64,000 bases of DNA. It comes from Lentzea jiangxiensis (GTDB lineage: Bacteria; Actinomycetota; Actinomycetes; Mycobacteriales; Pseudonocardiaceae). The stretch lies in NCBI RefSeq assembly GCF_900104175.1, contig NZ_FNIX01000018.1, positions 62,001-126,000 on the forward strand, given 5' to 3'. The notes under the pieces were generated by a model. That model worked only from the letters and a program-made list of their open reading frames with translations, was not told the origin of the DNA and did no database searches. Position 1 is the first letter of the stretch, and each line of letters begins with the position of its first letter. Both the position numbers and the translations under genes were made by a program. Below, one piece after another: positions 40,305-49,920 of this stretch.

Positions 40305-41370
40305 GACCCCGGGGCTCAGCGCCCGGCTGAAGTTCACGCTCAGCTACGCGGGCATCGTCATCGTGTCCGGCGCCGTGCTGCTGGCCGTGGCGTGGTGGTA
40401 CCTGCTGCGGTACGTACCGGACAACGACCAGGGGCTGCTCGGCATCAGCCCGAACCGCTACCTGCTCTCGCGCGTCTTCGGCAGGGCCGCGGCCTGGGCG
40501 ATGCTGTTCCTGGTGGCGTTCGGCCTCGTCGGGGGGTGGCTGCTGGCCGGGCGCATGCTCGCACCGCTCACCCAGATCACGGACGCGGCGCGCAGGGCCG
40601 CCGGAGGGTCGCTGTCGCACCGGATCCGGTTGCCGGGCAGATCCGACGAGTTCCGCGAGCTCGCCGACGTCTTCGACACCATGCTGGAGAAGCTCGAGTC
40701 GCACGTCGGCGAGCAACGCAGGTTCGCCGCCAACGCCTCCCACGAGCTGCGCACCCCGCTCGCGATCTCGCAGTCGCTGCTCGACCTCGCCCGCCAGGAC
40801 CCGTCGAAGGTCGACGCCGAGCTCCTCGACCGCCTCCACGCGGCGAGCCGGCGGGCGATCGACCTCACCGAGGCCCTGCTGCTGCTCAGCCGTGGCGAGC
40901 GAGGCGGCTTCCCCCGCGAGCCCGTCGACCTCTCCCTGGTCGCCGAGGAGGTCGCGGAGACGCTGCTGCCGTTCGCCGAACGACGGCGGGTCTCCCTCGA
41001 CGTCACGGGCGACACGGCCCGGACCACCGGCTCGGCGGAGCTGCTGCAGCGCGTCGTCACGAACCTCGTGCAGAACGCGATCGTGCACAACCTGCCGTCC
41101 GGCGGCACCGTCACCGTCCACACCGAACAGCAGCACCAGGCGTGCGTACTGCGGGTGGAGAACACGGGCCGGTGCCTGCCCGCGGACGTCGTGCAGACGC
41201 TCGTCGAACCCTTCCAGCGCGGCGGCGAACGCATCCGCGCCGACGACCACGCCGGGGTCGGGCTCGGGCTGGCCATCGTGCACAGCGTCGTCCGCGCCCA
41301 CGACGGCGCGCTGGACGTCGTCGCCCGCCCCGGGGGCGGGCTGCGCGTCACGATCCGGCTGCCCGCCTGA
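40297..41370 (+). CDS. VanS-like sensor histidine kinase
   Basis: This 357-residue kinase has two N-terminal helices (about 17-36 and 66-86), a HAMP segment (RMLAPLTQITDAARRAAGG), the H-box in ANASHELRTPLAISQ and ATP-binding motifs NLVQNAIVHN and GVGLGLAIVHSV. The extracytoplasmic loop of about 30 residues is short, as in intramembrane or ligand-contact VanS types. Its end overlaps the convergent GrpB-like gene by 23 bases. Confidence 0.92.
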   Translation: MPRTPGLSARLKFTLSYAGIVIVSGAVLLAVAWWYLLRYVPDNDQGLLGISPNRYLLSRVFGRAAAWAMLFLVAFGLVGGWLLAGRMLAPLTQITDAARRAAGGSLSHRIRLPGRSDEFRELADVFDTMLEKLESHVGEQRRFAANASHELRTPLAISQSLLDLARQDPSKVDAELLDRLHAASRRAIDLTEALLLLSRGERGGFPREPVDLSLVAEEVAETLLPFAERRRVSLDVTGDTARTTGSAELLQRVVTNLVQNAIVHNLPSGGTVTVHTEQQHQACVLRVENTGRCLPADVVQTLVEPFQRGGERIRADDHAGVGLGLAIVHSVVRAHDGALDVVARPGGGLRVTIRLPA

Positions 41371-41947
41371 CCGACCACTCCCGCAGCCGCGGCTGGACCT
41401 CGTCGAAGAACGCCGTCTTGGCGCGGGTGTAGTCGTCGTAGTCGGAGGCGCCGGCGTGCTCGTCGGCGAGCCTGCGCTTGACCTGCTCGTAGCGCCGCGT
41501 CTCCTCCGGGTGTGCGCGCAGCCAGTCGCGGAAGTCGACGACGAACCGCGCGAACGGCGAATCGGTGCGGCGGACGTGCAGGATCGCGCTCCCGGCCGGG
41601 ATGTGGAAGAGACGCTTCTCGTACGCGTCCGGCTCGGCCTGGTCGCCCGGCCGCCCGGCGTCCCGGTGCACACCGGGCGAGTCGGGCCGCGAGCCGTGCG
41701 CCGGGACGAACGGCGTCGGCGCCAAGGCCTCGGCGAGCTCGGCGAGCGGTGGCAGGACGGGCATCCGCACCTGGAGGTCCACGATCGGCTTCGCGCCGAG
41801 ACCGGGCACCGCTGTCGACCCGATGTGCTCGTGGACGAACCGCTCCGAGCCCGGAAGGGACGCGAGCGCCGTCCGCACCTCGGTCAGGAGACGTTCCGCG
41901 CGAGCGGGCCAGGCGGGGTCGTAGGAGGAGATGACGGCGGCAGGCAT
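41348..41947 (-). CDS. GrpB family (UPF0157) nucleotidyltransferase-like protein
   Basis: This 199-residue protein has the GrpB pattern HIGSTAVPGLGAKPIVDLQV, a nucleotidyltransferase-like GS-x10-D motif, and YEKRLFHIP. The family's biochemical role is not settled. It starts only four bases after the 815-residue adenylation/acyltransferase gene ends, so it is probably the last gene of the iron-regulated operon. It overlaps the VanS-like gene at its 3' end. Confidence 0.88.
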   Translation of the reverse strand: MPAAVISSYDPAWPARAERLLTEVRTALASLPGSERFVHEHIGSTAVPGLGAKPIVDLQVRMPVLPPLAELAEALAPTPFVPAHGSRPDSPGVHRDAGRPGDQAEPDAYEKRLFHIPAGSAILHVRRTDSPFARFVVDFRDWLRAHPEETRRYEQVKRRLADEHAGASDYDDYTRAKTAFFDEVQPRLREWSVRRAAGS

Positions 41948-41951
41948 GCCG

Positions 41952-44399
41952 TCACCTTAGGACCACCACCGCATCCGCGGAGGGCTCGGAAGCCTTGCAC
42001 GCTGGTGCACTCGGCCGCACGTGAGCGGCCAGGGCGCGGCGCGCCACTCCGGCCACGCGGACGACCACCAGCCACACCCCGCACCCGACGGCGGTGCAGA
42101 CCACCCACACGATCGCCGCCGGCACCCGGGGCTGCAGAGGCGGGAACACCGCGTAGTGCGTCAGGTAGATCGCGAGCGACGCGCTCGCCAGCAGGCTCAG
42201 CGGGCTGAGCAGGCGGCGCGGCACCGGCAGGCGGGTCAGCGACAGGAGCAGGACCACACCGGAGATCACGACGATCTCGCGGGACAGCTCCTCCATGCGG
42301 CCGGGAACCATGACGACCAGGACCACCACGACGAGGCACTTCTGCCACAACGCGGGTGAGCGTTGCGCCAGCCATCCGAGTGCGATGAACCACGCCGCAC
42401 CGAACGTGGTCATGTTGCGCACGAAGAAGTCGCCGTCGACGGTGAACCTGAGCACGAGCCCCGAAGCGAGCAGCACCAGGGCGAAGAGGTACGCGTGGCG
42501 CTGTTCCCACCTCCGCACGGCAGGTATCGCGAACACCAAGACGCACAGCGCAAGCACGTGCACGACGACTTCGACGAACCAGTACCCGGCGGCGCCCACG
42601 CGGGTGAAGTTGTTGACGAGCAGCACGTTGTCCAGCGTCACGTCATCGGTGACCGCCATCCGGTAGACGAGCCACAGCGACGTCGGGACCGCGATGAACG
42701 CCGTGGCCCGCAGGATCCGCAGCGGGTGAGCGGGCAGCAGGAACCGGGCGATGTTCCAGCCCGCCACCACCAGCAGCAGGTGGGCGCCGCCGAGGAGCTT
42801 GAAGAGGCCGACGTGCGAGCCGACGACGAGCAGGATCGACAGCGCGCGCAGCACGATCGTGGTGTCGATCATCGGGACGCGGGGGTGGGTGGCGCGGAGC
42901 TGTTCGAGCTGCGACACCGGCATCGACGGCCACGATGCCGGCAGATCGCCCAGCAGGCGTTGCAGCTGGACGGTCATCTGCACGTAGCGCAGTGAGTCGC
43001 CGCCCAACGAGGTGAACGTCGCCTCGTCGGGCACCGAACGCGCACCCAGGACGGAGGAGAACACCTCGCGCACGGAGGTCCACTCGCGTTCGGGCGGTGG
43101 CGCGACGGCCCGGTAGTCGACCTTCCCGCTGGGCAGCAGGGGGATCGCGGTCACGGGGTGTGCCCGGACAGCGGTCGCGGGCAGGCCGGTGAGGGCGCGG
43201 ACCAGGCGTGCCGCGCGATCGGCGTCACCCAGCACGGCCAGGACCAGGCCGTCGTCGTCACCGGTGCAGGCGACGCGGAGGCCGTCGTCGGCGAGCGAGC
43301 GCTCGACCCGGTCGAGGTCGACCCGCAGGCCGAACGGCTTGACGAACCTGCTCTTGCGGCCGGTCACCGAGAACACCCCGCCCGCCTCGGTCCCGAGATC
43401 ACCGGTCCGCAGCTCGAACGTGGTGCGGCCGCGGGCCAGGTCGGCGGCGGAGTCCGCGTAGCCGAGCATGACGTTGGGGCCGCTGAAGACGAGTTCGCCG
43501 TCGTCGATCCGCAGCGCTCCACCGGGAACCGGCACGCCGATCGCGGCCGGGTGTGCGGCGGCGAGCTCCGGTGGCAGGTAGGCCATGCGCGCGGTCGCCT
43601 CGGTCTGGCCGTACATCACGTAGAACCGCCAGCCCCGCTCGGAGCCCAGCGAGGCGTAGCGGACGACGTCGGCCGGGGCGAGCCGGCCACCGGCCTGCGT
43701 GACGTACCGCAGGCTCGGCAGGTCGAGGTCGGCGAAACCGATGCCGTCGAGCAGCCCGAAGGTGTGCGGTACCCCGTGCAGGCTGGTCACGCCGTGTTCT
43801 CGCACCAGGTCCCAGAACTCCGGCTCGATCACCGACCGGCTCGTGAGCACCAGTGCGGCGCCGCGCGCCAGGTTGCTGTTCACGACCGACAGCCCGTAGC
43901 AGTAGTGCAGCGGCAGCGACGTGATGGCGCGGTCGGTGGGCCGGACGTCCAGGCACTCGGCGATCGAGGCGGCGTTCGCGGCGAGGTTGTCCGCGCTCAG
44001 GCGCACGAGTTTCGGCGATCCGGTCGTCCCGGACGTCGACAGCAGCAGCGCCAGTTCGGGGTGCAGCTCATGGGCCGTGCCGGTGCGCCTTTCGGTCCAG
44101 GCGCCCGAGATCACGACGTCCGGGTCGTACGTCGCGGTGAGGGCGGGGACCTGGGCGGTGGAGGCGAGCACGACGGGGTGCCCGCCCCGCAGCGCCGCCA
44201 GGTAGACCACGAGCGACTCGACGTCGTTCTCCGCGGCCAGCAGCACCAGCCTCCGGGTCGTGCCGAGCCGTTCGGCGGCGGCCGCCACCCGCCGGTCCAG
44301 CTCGCGGTAGCTGAGCGAACCGGTCTCCGCCACGAGCGCGAGCCGGTCGCCGTGGGCGGCGAGGTGGTGTGCGAAACCGAGGTCCGCCGTGGCCGTCAT
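41952..44399 (-). CDS. Adenylation - carrier - acyltransferase 3 fusion enzyme
   Basis: This 815-residue protein has three parts. Residues 1-440 are an AMP-forming adenylation domain (LSTSGTTGSPKLV at about 120, YGQTEATARMAYL, TGDLG at 332, PSGKVD at 423). Residues 445-505 are a carrier domain with Ser469 in FTSLGGDSL for phosphopantetheine. Residues 511-800 are a membrane acyltransferase-3 domain of about ten helices, starting RALSILLVVGSHVG with the conserved His. It would activate an acid, load it on itself and pass it to an acceptor at the membrane. The ATG overlaps the ABC ATPase stop (ATGA), placing it in an iron-regulated operon. Substrate and acceptor are unknown; acylation of a siderophore or wall glycan is possible. 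Confidence 0.85.
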   Translation of the reverse strand: MTATADLGFAHHLAAHGDRLALVAETGSLSYRELDRRVAAAAERLGTTRRLVLLAAENDVESLVVYLAALRGGHPVVLASTAQVPALTATYDPDVVISGAWTERRTGTAHELHPELALLLSTSGTTGSPKLVRLSADNLAANAASIAECLDVRPTDRAITSLPLHYCYGLSVVNSNLARGAALVLTSRSVIEPEFWDLVREHGVTSLHGVPHTFGLLDGIGFADLDLPSLRYVTQAGGRLAPADVVRYASLGSERGWRFYVMYGQTEATARMAYLPPELAAAHPAAIGVPVPGGALRIDDGELVFSGPNVMLGYADSAADLARGRTTFELRTGDLGTEAGGVFSVTGRKSRFVKPFGLRVDLDRVERSLADDGLRVACTGDDDGLVLAVLGDADRAARLVRALTGLPATAVRAHPVTAIPLLPSGKVDYRAVAPPPEREWTSVREVFSSVLGARSVPDEATFTSLGGDSLRYVQMTVQLQRLLGDLPASWPSMPVSQLEQLRATHPRVPMIDTTIVLRALSILLVVGSHVGLFKLLGGAHLLLVVAGWNIARFLLPAHPLRILRATAFIAVPTSLWLVYRMAVTDDVTLDNVLLVNNFTRVGAAGYWFVEVVVHVLALCVLVFAIPAVRRWEQRHAYLFALVLLASGLVLRFTVDGDFFVRNMTTFGAAWFIALGWLAQRSPALWQKCLVVVVLVVMVPGRMEELSREIVVISGVVLLLSLTRLPVPRRLLSPLSLLASASLAIYLTHYAVFPPLQPRVPAAIVWVVCTAVGCGVWLVVVRVAGVARRALAAHVRPSAPACKASEPSADAVVVLR

Positions 44400-45397
44400 G
44401 GCGTGTTCCCGAAGAACAACGCCGGTCCGTTCACCGACACCGAGACGGAGTCGCCTGCCCGCACCGCGATCTCGCCCTGCACCCGCGATCGCACAGCGGT
44501 GCCGTCGGCGAGGCGCAGCAGAACTGTGGCGTCGTGGCCGTGGAACAGCACGTCGTCCACAGTGGACGCGATGCCGTGCGGCCCGAGGACCAGCTGTTCC
44601 GGGCGCAGCAGCACGGTGCCCCGGCCTTCCCCGGACGTCGGCAAACTGCCGAGCGGGGTGTCCACGTGGCCGGAGCTCGCGACACCGGGGAACGTCACGG
44701 CCTCGCCCACGAACAGCGCGACCCCGAGGTCGGCGGGCGAGGAGTAGATCGTCTGCGGCCGCCCGAGCTGGGCCACCGCGCCGTCGCGCAGCACCGCGAC
44801 GAGATCAGCCATGCCCAGCGCCTCTTCCTGGTCGTGCGTCACGAGCAGAGCCGTCGCCCCGGCCGCCTTCAGGGTCGCGCGCACATCAGCGCGCAGTTCC
44901 TCACGCAGACCGGCGTCCAACGCCGAGAACGGCTCGTCGAGCAGCACGACGCCGGGCCGTGGCGCGAGAGCACGGGCGAGCGCGACGCGTTGTGCCTGCC
45001 CGCCGGAGAGTTCGGAGGGCATCCGGTGCCCGAACCCGCTCAACCCGACGAGGTCGAGCAGTTCCTCGACCCGTGCGGCACGCTCACCGCGCCGCAACCC
45101 GAACCCGACGTTCCCCGCGACGCTCAGGTGCGGGAACAACGCGCCCTCCTGCGGCACGATCCCGATGCCGCGGCGCTCCGGCGGCACGCCGGCGTCCAGC
45201 CGCCGCTCCCCCAGCCACACCTCACCCGAGGAGATCGGGTGGAAGCCGGCGAGCACGCGCAGCAGCGTCGTCTTGCCGCACCCGGACGGCCCGAGCACGG
45301 CGAGCAGACCGCCTTCCGGGACCTCGAGGTCGACCTCGCGCAGCACCGGGTCACCGCCGTATCCCGCGACCAGCCGCTTCACCGTCAAGCCGCTCAC
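44396..45397 (-). CDS. Ferric-iron ABC transporter ATPase (FbpC-like)
   Basis: This 333-residue ATPase has Walker A GPSGCGKTTLL, signature LSGGQAQRVALARAL, Walker B VVLLDEPFSALD and switch His in VTHDQEEAL. The C-terminal about 100 residues form a TOBE-like regulatory domain. It overlaps the permease gene at 45394-45397 and the fusion-enzyme gene at 44396-44399, both as four-base overlaps. With the permease and binding protein it forms a Fe3+ importer. Confidence 0.93.
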   Translation of the reverse strand: MSGLTVKRLVAGYGGDPVLREVDLEVPEGGLLAVLGPSGCGKTTLLRVLAGFHPISSGEVWLGERRLDAGVPPERRGIGIVPQEGALFPHLSVAGNVGFGLRRGERAARVEELLDLVGLSGFGHRMPSELSGGQAQRVALARALAPRPGVVLLDEPFSALDAGLREELRADVRATLKAAGATALLVTHDQEEALGMADLVAVLRDGAVAQLGRPQTIYSSPADLGVALFVGEAVTFPGVASSGHVDTPLGSLPTSGEGRGTVLLRPEQLVLGPHGIASTVDDVLFHGHDATVLLRLADGTAVRSRVQGEIAVRAGDSVSVSVNGPALFFGNTP

Positions 45398-46839
45398 CGC
45401 TCACCTCCCAGGAACCTGTCCAGCACGAGCGCGGGAATCGCCGCCACCACCAGCAACACCGCCGCGTACGGCGCCGCCGCGGCATACGCGGCGACCTCGG
45501 TGCGCGTCCACAGCTCCGTCGCCAGGGTGTCCACCCCGGTCGGGCGCAGCAGCAAGGTCGCCGGCAGCTCCTTGGCACAGGTCAGGAACACCAGCGCGGT
45601 GCCCGCCAGCACCCCTGGCGCGGCCAGCGGCACGGTCACCCGCAGTCCCGTCCGCCAGCGCCCGTGCCCGAGCGAGCGCGAGACGTCCTCGAGGACCGGC
45701 GGCGCATGCGCGACACCGGTGCGCACGGCTCCCACGGCCAACGGCAGGAACAGCACGGCGTAGGCGAACGCGAGCATCGGCACCGTCTGGTAGAGCGCCG
45801 GTGCGAAGCGGATCCCGAAGAACACCAGCGCCAGTCCGACCGTGATGCCGGGCAGCGCGTGTCCCGCGAACCCGGCCAGCTCGACCCCCCGCACGAGCCG
45901 CCCTCGGTGCCGCGCGGCAAGAATCCCGACCGGCAGCGCGAACAGCAGCGTGAGCAGAGCACCGAACGCCGAGACTGCGATGGTGTTCCCGGTCGTCTTC
46001 ACGACGTCGGCGACGGAGAACGTCGACGTTCCCGCCACCAGCCACCACACCAGGCTGGCCACCGGCACGCCGAGCGTCAGCAGCACCAGCACGACGGACC
46101 CGGCCAGCGCGGGCACGCGGGCCCGTCCCAGGGGCGCGGTCGGGGGGTTGCGGCGGCCTCGGTGCGCGACCACGCCGCGCGCTCGTCGTTCGCCGATGGT
46201 CAACGCGACCGCGAGCACCACCAGGACCAGGCCGAGGATCGCCGCGGGTGTGCGGTCGAACGTCGCCCGGTAGCTGGTGTAGATGCCGAGCGTGAACGCC
46301 TCGTACCTCATCAGCGACACCGCGCCGAAGTCGCTCAGCACGTACAGCGCGACCAGCAGCCCGCCGGCGAGGGCCGCCGGCCGGACCTGCCGTGCCGTCA
46401 CGGAGAAGAACACCTGCGTGCTCGTGCGGCCCAGCGACCGCGCGACCTCCTCCACGGCGGGGTCGGCGGTGCGCAACGCGGCGGCCACCGGCAGCAGCAC
46501 GTACGGGTACGACACCAGCGTCAGCACGACGAACGCCCCGCCGAACCCGGTGAGGCCCGGCGCCACGGAGATCCAGGTGAACCCACCGACGTAGGACGGC
46601 ACGGCCAGCGGCAACACCAGCAGCACCCCGAACGCCCGCCGTCCGGGCAGGTCCGACCGGGCCACGAGCCACGCGCCGAGCACACCCAGGACGAGGCACG
46701 CGGCCGTCACCGCCACGGCGAGCGACAGGCTGCGCAGTGCGAGCTCGGCGGTCCGGGTCCTCGCGAGAACGTCCCACACGACCCCTCCGCCGCGTTCGAA
46801 CGAACGCACGGCCAGGTACGCCAGCGGCAGCACGGCCAC
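45394..46839 (-). CDS. Ferric-iron ABC transporter permease (FbpB-like, fused two-unit)
   Basis: This protein of about 481 residues has roughly 12 helices and two binding-protein-dependent transport inner-membrane domains, with two EAA-like loops (VEEVARSLGRTS and LEDVSRSLGHGR). GTG 46839 is the only standard start, but the hydrophobic segment continues upstream in frame (TLSLLVAAVAVLPLAYLAV), so the real start may be a non-standard codon up to about 46890. A small hairpin (GCCCGG-TGG-CCGGGC) lies between it and the binding-protein gene. Function: iron translocation across the membrane. Confidence 0.88.
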   Translation of the reverse strand: MAVLPLAYLAVRSFERGGGVVWDVLARTRTAELALRSLSLAVAVTAACLVLGVLGAWLVARSDLPGRRAFGVLLVLPLAVPSYVGGFTWISVAPGLTGFGGAFVVLTLVSYPYVLLPVAAALRTADPAVEEVARSLGRTSTQVFFSVTARQVRPAALAGGLLVALYVLSDFGAVSLMRYEAFTLGIYTSYRATFDRTPAAILGLVLVVLAVALTIGERRARGVVAHRGRRNPPTAPLGRARVPALAGSVVLVLLTLGVPVASLVWWLVAGTSTFSVADVVKTTGNTIAVSAFGALLTLLFALPVGILAARHRGRLVRGVELAGFAGHALPGITVGLALVFFGIRFAPALYQTVPMLAFAYAVLFLPLAVGAVRTGVAHAPPVLEDVSRSLGHGRWRTGLRVTVPLAAPGVLAGTALVFLTCAKELPATLLLRPTGVDTLATELWTRTEVAAYAAAAPYAAVLLVVAAIPALVLDRFLGGER

Positions 46840-46895
46840 CGCGGCGACGAGGAGTGACAGCGTGGTCAGAACAGGCGCGGCCCGGTGGCCGGGCC

Positions 46896-47906
46896 TCAGG
46901 ACAACCCCGCTTCCTGCAACAGCTTCACCGTCTCCTGCAGCGACGACAGCTTGGAGAGGTCGATGTCCGGCGGCTGGAGGTCCGTGATCGGCGGCAACCG
47001 GTGCTTGCCCGGCCGCACCGCCGGGTTGGCCGGGTACTCCGCGGTCTGGTCGGCGAAGTGCCGCTGCGCCTGCTCGGACAGCAGGAACCGCACGGCCTTC
47101 TGCGCCGCCTCGCTCTGGTTGGAGCCCTGGACGACCGCCGCCCCCGCCACGTTGACCAGGGCGAGCGGGTCACCACCTCCGACCCGGTGCAGCTTCGCCT
47201 TCATGTTGGCCTCGCCGCCCTTCTCCGTGGCGGAGGCGTACCAGTAGTAGTGGTTGATCAGTCCGAACGGGAGCTGACCTTCGTCGACGGCCTTGAGGAT
47301 GCTGATGTTGTTGTCGAACCGCTTGGGTTCGTTGGCCGCGAACTTCTCCAGCCAGTCCTTGGCGAAGTCCTCGCCCTTGAGCACCCGCACGGAGGTCACG
47401 AACGCCTGCCACGACCCGTTGGTCGGCGCGTAGCCGACCTTGCCCTTCCACTTCGGGTCGACGACGTCCTCGATCGCCTGCGGCAGCTCACCTTCGCCGA
47501 CCACGCGGGGGTCGTAGGCGATCACGCGGGCACGGGCGCTCGTCGCGACCCACCGCTTGTCCTTCGCCCGGTAGCTCTCCGGCACCATGCCGAGCACGTC
47601 CGCCGGCAGCTCGGCCAGCCTGCCCTGCTCCCCCACGGCCCCGAGCGCGCCGGCGTCCTGGGAGAAGAACACGTCCGCCTCGGTGCCCTGCCCTTCCTCC
47701 AGCAGCTGCGCGGCCATTTCACCGCTGCCGCCGTAGCGGACTTCCACATCGATTCCGACGGCTTCTTCCAGCTGCTCCAGCAGCGCGCCGACCAATTGTT
47801 CGTTGCGACCCGAATAAATGATCAGGTCGTTCGCGGAACTGCAGGCGGTCACCGTCGACGCCAGCAGCGCCGCCACCAGTGTCACGGTCCGTGCTCGACG
47901 CCTCAC
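46896..47906 (-). CDS. Ferric-iron-binding lipoprotein of ABC transporter (FbpA/FutA-like)
   Basis: This 336-residue exported protein has a lipobox (LLASTVTACSS, Cys22) and a type II periplasmic binding fold beginning DLIIYSGRNEQL. The tyrosine cluster in GLINHYYWYAS matches the Fe3+-ligand Tyr pair of the FbpA group. It opens an operon with permease, ATPase and the adenylation/acyltransferase fusion. A DtxR/IdeR-like box lies 44 bases upstream of its start, so it should be induced by low iron. Confidence 0.93.
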   Translation of the reverse strand: MRRRARTVTLVAALLASTVTACSSANDLIIYSGRNEQLVGALLEQLEEAVGIDVEVRYGGSGEMAAQLLEEGQGTEADVFFSQDAGALGAVGEQGRLAELPADVLGMVPESYRAKDKRWVATSARARVIAYDPRVVGEGELPQAIEDVVDPKWKGKVGYAPTNGSWQAFVTSVRVLKGEDFAKDWLEKFAANEPKRFDNNISILKAVDEGQLPFGLINHYYWYASATEKGGEANMKAKLHRVGGGDPLALVNVAGAAVVQGSNQSEAAQKAVRFLLSEQAQRHFADQTAEYPANPAVRPGKHRLPPITDLQPPDIDLSKLSSLQETVKLLQEAGLS

Positions 47907-47949
47907 CAGCGGTCCTCCTCGGCCATCCCCAGGTCAACAGGGGCGCCGA

Positions 47950-47968
47950 CAAGGTAAAGCTAACCTAA
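47950..47968 (-). promoter_or_regulatory. IdeR/DmdR (DtxR-family) iron box
   Basis: Read on the minus strand this is TTAGGTTAGCTTTACCTTG. It matches the actinobacterial iron-box consensus TTAGGTTAGSCTAACCTAA at about 14 of 19 positions, with a perfect left half. Its place upstream of the iron-binding lipoprotein gene is as expected for iron-dependent repression. Confidence 0.8.
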
Positions 47969-48518
47969 GGCGCCAATCAAGACGCAGTTGCCGTTACGTC
48001 GTGCGACGATGGACACATCACCTGTTCGGCTCCGCTCGTGCGTACCCGGAAGTGGTCGCGAGATGGCGTTCGAGTGCGTGAGGAATTTTCGTGACACTTC
48101 CAAACAATTGCCACACACCCTCTCCCAGCGCATCCTCGGCGGGCACCGAATAACGGGCTTCGTGCGGATGTGGGCGCGCCGCTCCTCACTCGTCGCCTGC
48201 ACCTGGCACAGGTTGCTGCCGGGTCATCGTGCTCGTGCCGTCGCACAGGCCGCAGTGTTCGCACTCCATCTGAAGCAGCATTGAGCACCTCGTGCCCGAC
48301 GGGCCTTTGTCATCACAACGGGCGAACTGCTGAGTTGCCCTCGATCACCAGTCTGCTTGCTGTGCTTCGAAGCTCCTGCCGGCAGCGGAGTGATGGGCCG
48401 GCGACATGCGGCACCCGTGCGCAGGGTGCTCGCCCGGCCACGGATGCAGTCACCCGTGGGAAGGTGATGGACGCAGGACGTAGTGTCACGCAGACATGCG
48501 GCTTGGAGGGGAGGCGTA
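47969..48518. other. Intergenic region, 550 bases
   Basis: This separates the iron operon from the GAF-PP2C gene on the other strand. I see no gene with actinomycete codon bias; open frames contain many rare codons. A promoter for the phosphatase gene must lie in the right half, but no clear -35/-10 was recognisable. Confidence 0.4.
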
Positions 48519-49727
48519 ATGGCGGAGCTCGGAGGTTCGTCGATCCGCCTGCAGGCTCTCAACGCCGTTACGGACTGGACTCTCAAGCAGCTTGACCTGG
48601 ACAAGCTCCTGGAGGTCCTGCTGGAGCGCGCCCGTGAGCTGCTCGCGGTCGACACCGTCACCGTCCTGCTGGCGGACCGCAGCGGCACGCAGTTGGTCGC
48701 CAGGGCCACCTCGGGCTTGGAAGAGGAAGTGTTCCAGGGGGTGCGCGTCCCCGTCGGCAAGGGCTTCGCCGGCGGCGTGGCCCATCGCCGCGAGCCCGTG
48801 CAGATCGAGCACATCGACGAGTCGACGGTGGTCAACCCGTTGTTGTGGGAGCACGGCCTGCGGGTGCTGCTCGGTGTGCCGATGATCGCCGAGGGCGAAC
48901 TGACCGGAGTCGTGCACGTCGGCAGCACCACGCCCCGCAGGTTCACCGACGAGGAGGTCGAGGCGCTGCAACTGGTGGCCGACCGTCTCGCGGTCGCCGT
49001 TTACATGGACCGCAGCCGATCCGAACGCGCCGCGGCCTCGATGCTGCAGGAGAGTCTGCTGCCGTCGAACCTACCGAGCCCCGAAGGCTGGGAACCGGCA
49101 GCCCGCTACGTCCCCGGCACGGACAGCGGCGTCGGTGGCGACTGGTACGACGTGTTCGAACTGCCCGGTGGACGCATCGGAGTGGTCATCGGCGATGTCG
49201 CCGGGAACGGGCTGCGGGCCGCCGTCGTGATGGGGCGGCTCAGGAGCGCGTTGCGCGCCTACGCGATGGACTACCCCGACCCCGCGGACGTGCTCGGCAA
49301 GCTCGACCGCAAGGCCAGTCACTTCGAGACCGGCACCATGGCCACCGTCGCCTACGCGGTCATCGACACGGCGACCCACCGCATGCGCATCGCCGTGGCC
49401 GGCCACCTGCCTCCGCTTCTCGCGGCACCGGGTGGCGAAGCCCGCTTCCTCCCCGTGCACATCGGTCCGCCCATCGGGTTCGACCTCGGGATCACGGGCC
49501 GCCGCAGCATCGACGTGGAAGTGCCGCCGGGAGCCCTGCTGGTCCTCTACACCGACGGTCTCGTCGAACGCCGCGGTGAAGACCTCGACATCGGCCTGGA
49601 ACGACTGCGCCGTGCTGTCGCCCCGATCGGTCCGGAGGCGGCGTGCGTCCGGATCATGGCCACGATGGTCGGCGATCAACCGGCGACCGACGACATCGCA
49701 CTGGTAGCGATCCACCACGGAGGCTGA
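48519..49727 (+). CDS. GAF-PP2C phosphatase (SpoIIE/RsbU-like)
   Basis: This 402-residue protein has a GAF domain (about 25-165: LLEVLLERARELLAVDTVTV, GKGFAGGVAHRREPV) and a SpoIIE-type PP2C phosphatase domain (about 185-400) with GGDWYDVFELPGG, GDVAGNGLRAA and LYTDGLVERRG. The metal-binding Asp residues are present. Such proteins dephosphorylate STAS anti-sigma antagonists, switching sigma factor release under a signal sensed by GAF. ATG 48519 has GGAGGGGAGG upstream. The RsbW-like kinase gene follows 193 bases later. Confidence 0.93.
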   Translation: MAELGGSSIRLQALNAVTDWTLKQLDLDKLLEVLLERARELLAVDTVTVLLADRSGTQLVARATSGLEEEVFQGVRVPVGKGFAGGVAHRREPVQIEHIDESTVVNPLLWEHGLRVLLGVPMIAEGELTGVVHVGSTTPRRFTDEEVEALQLVADRLAVAVYMDRSRSERAAASMLQESLLPSNLPSPEGWEPAARYVPGTDSGVGGDWYDVFELPGGRIGVVIGDVAGNGLRAAVVMGRLRSALRAYAMDYPDPADVLGKLDRKASHFETGTMATVAYAVIDTATHRMRIAVAGHLPPLLAAPGGEARFLPVHIGPPIGFDLGITGRRSIDVEVPPGALLVLYTDGLVERRGEDLDIGLERLRRAVAPIGPEAACVRIMATMVGDQPATDDIALVAIHHGG

Positions 49728-49920
49728 CGGTGCCGTAGTGCACCCGATGACGATCGGCGATGTGCTCGACTGCATCGGAGCGGATTCCCGCAGCGCGTTC
49801 GCTGCTGCACGCTCCGCAGCAAAGCGGGGAATGGCGGTGCTGACTGATGTGCATCGCTCCCACGACACCTGGGTACGAGATAGATCGCCCGTACATGTTC
49901 CACCCCTTCCGGAGGGATCC

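Noticed and set aside
44396..48000. Iron operon considered as a sulfate or spermidine importer
   Set aside because: The Tyr cluster in the binding protein and the upstream iron box favour Fe3+.
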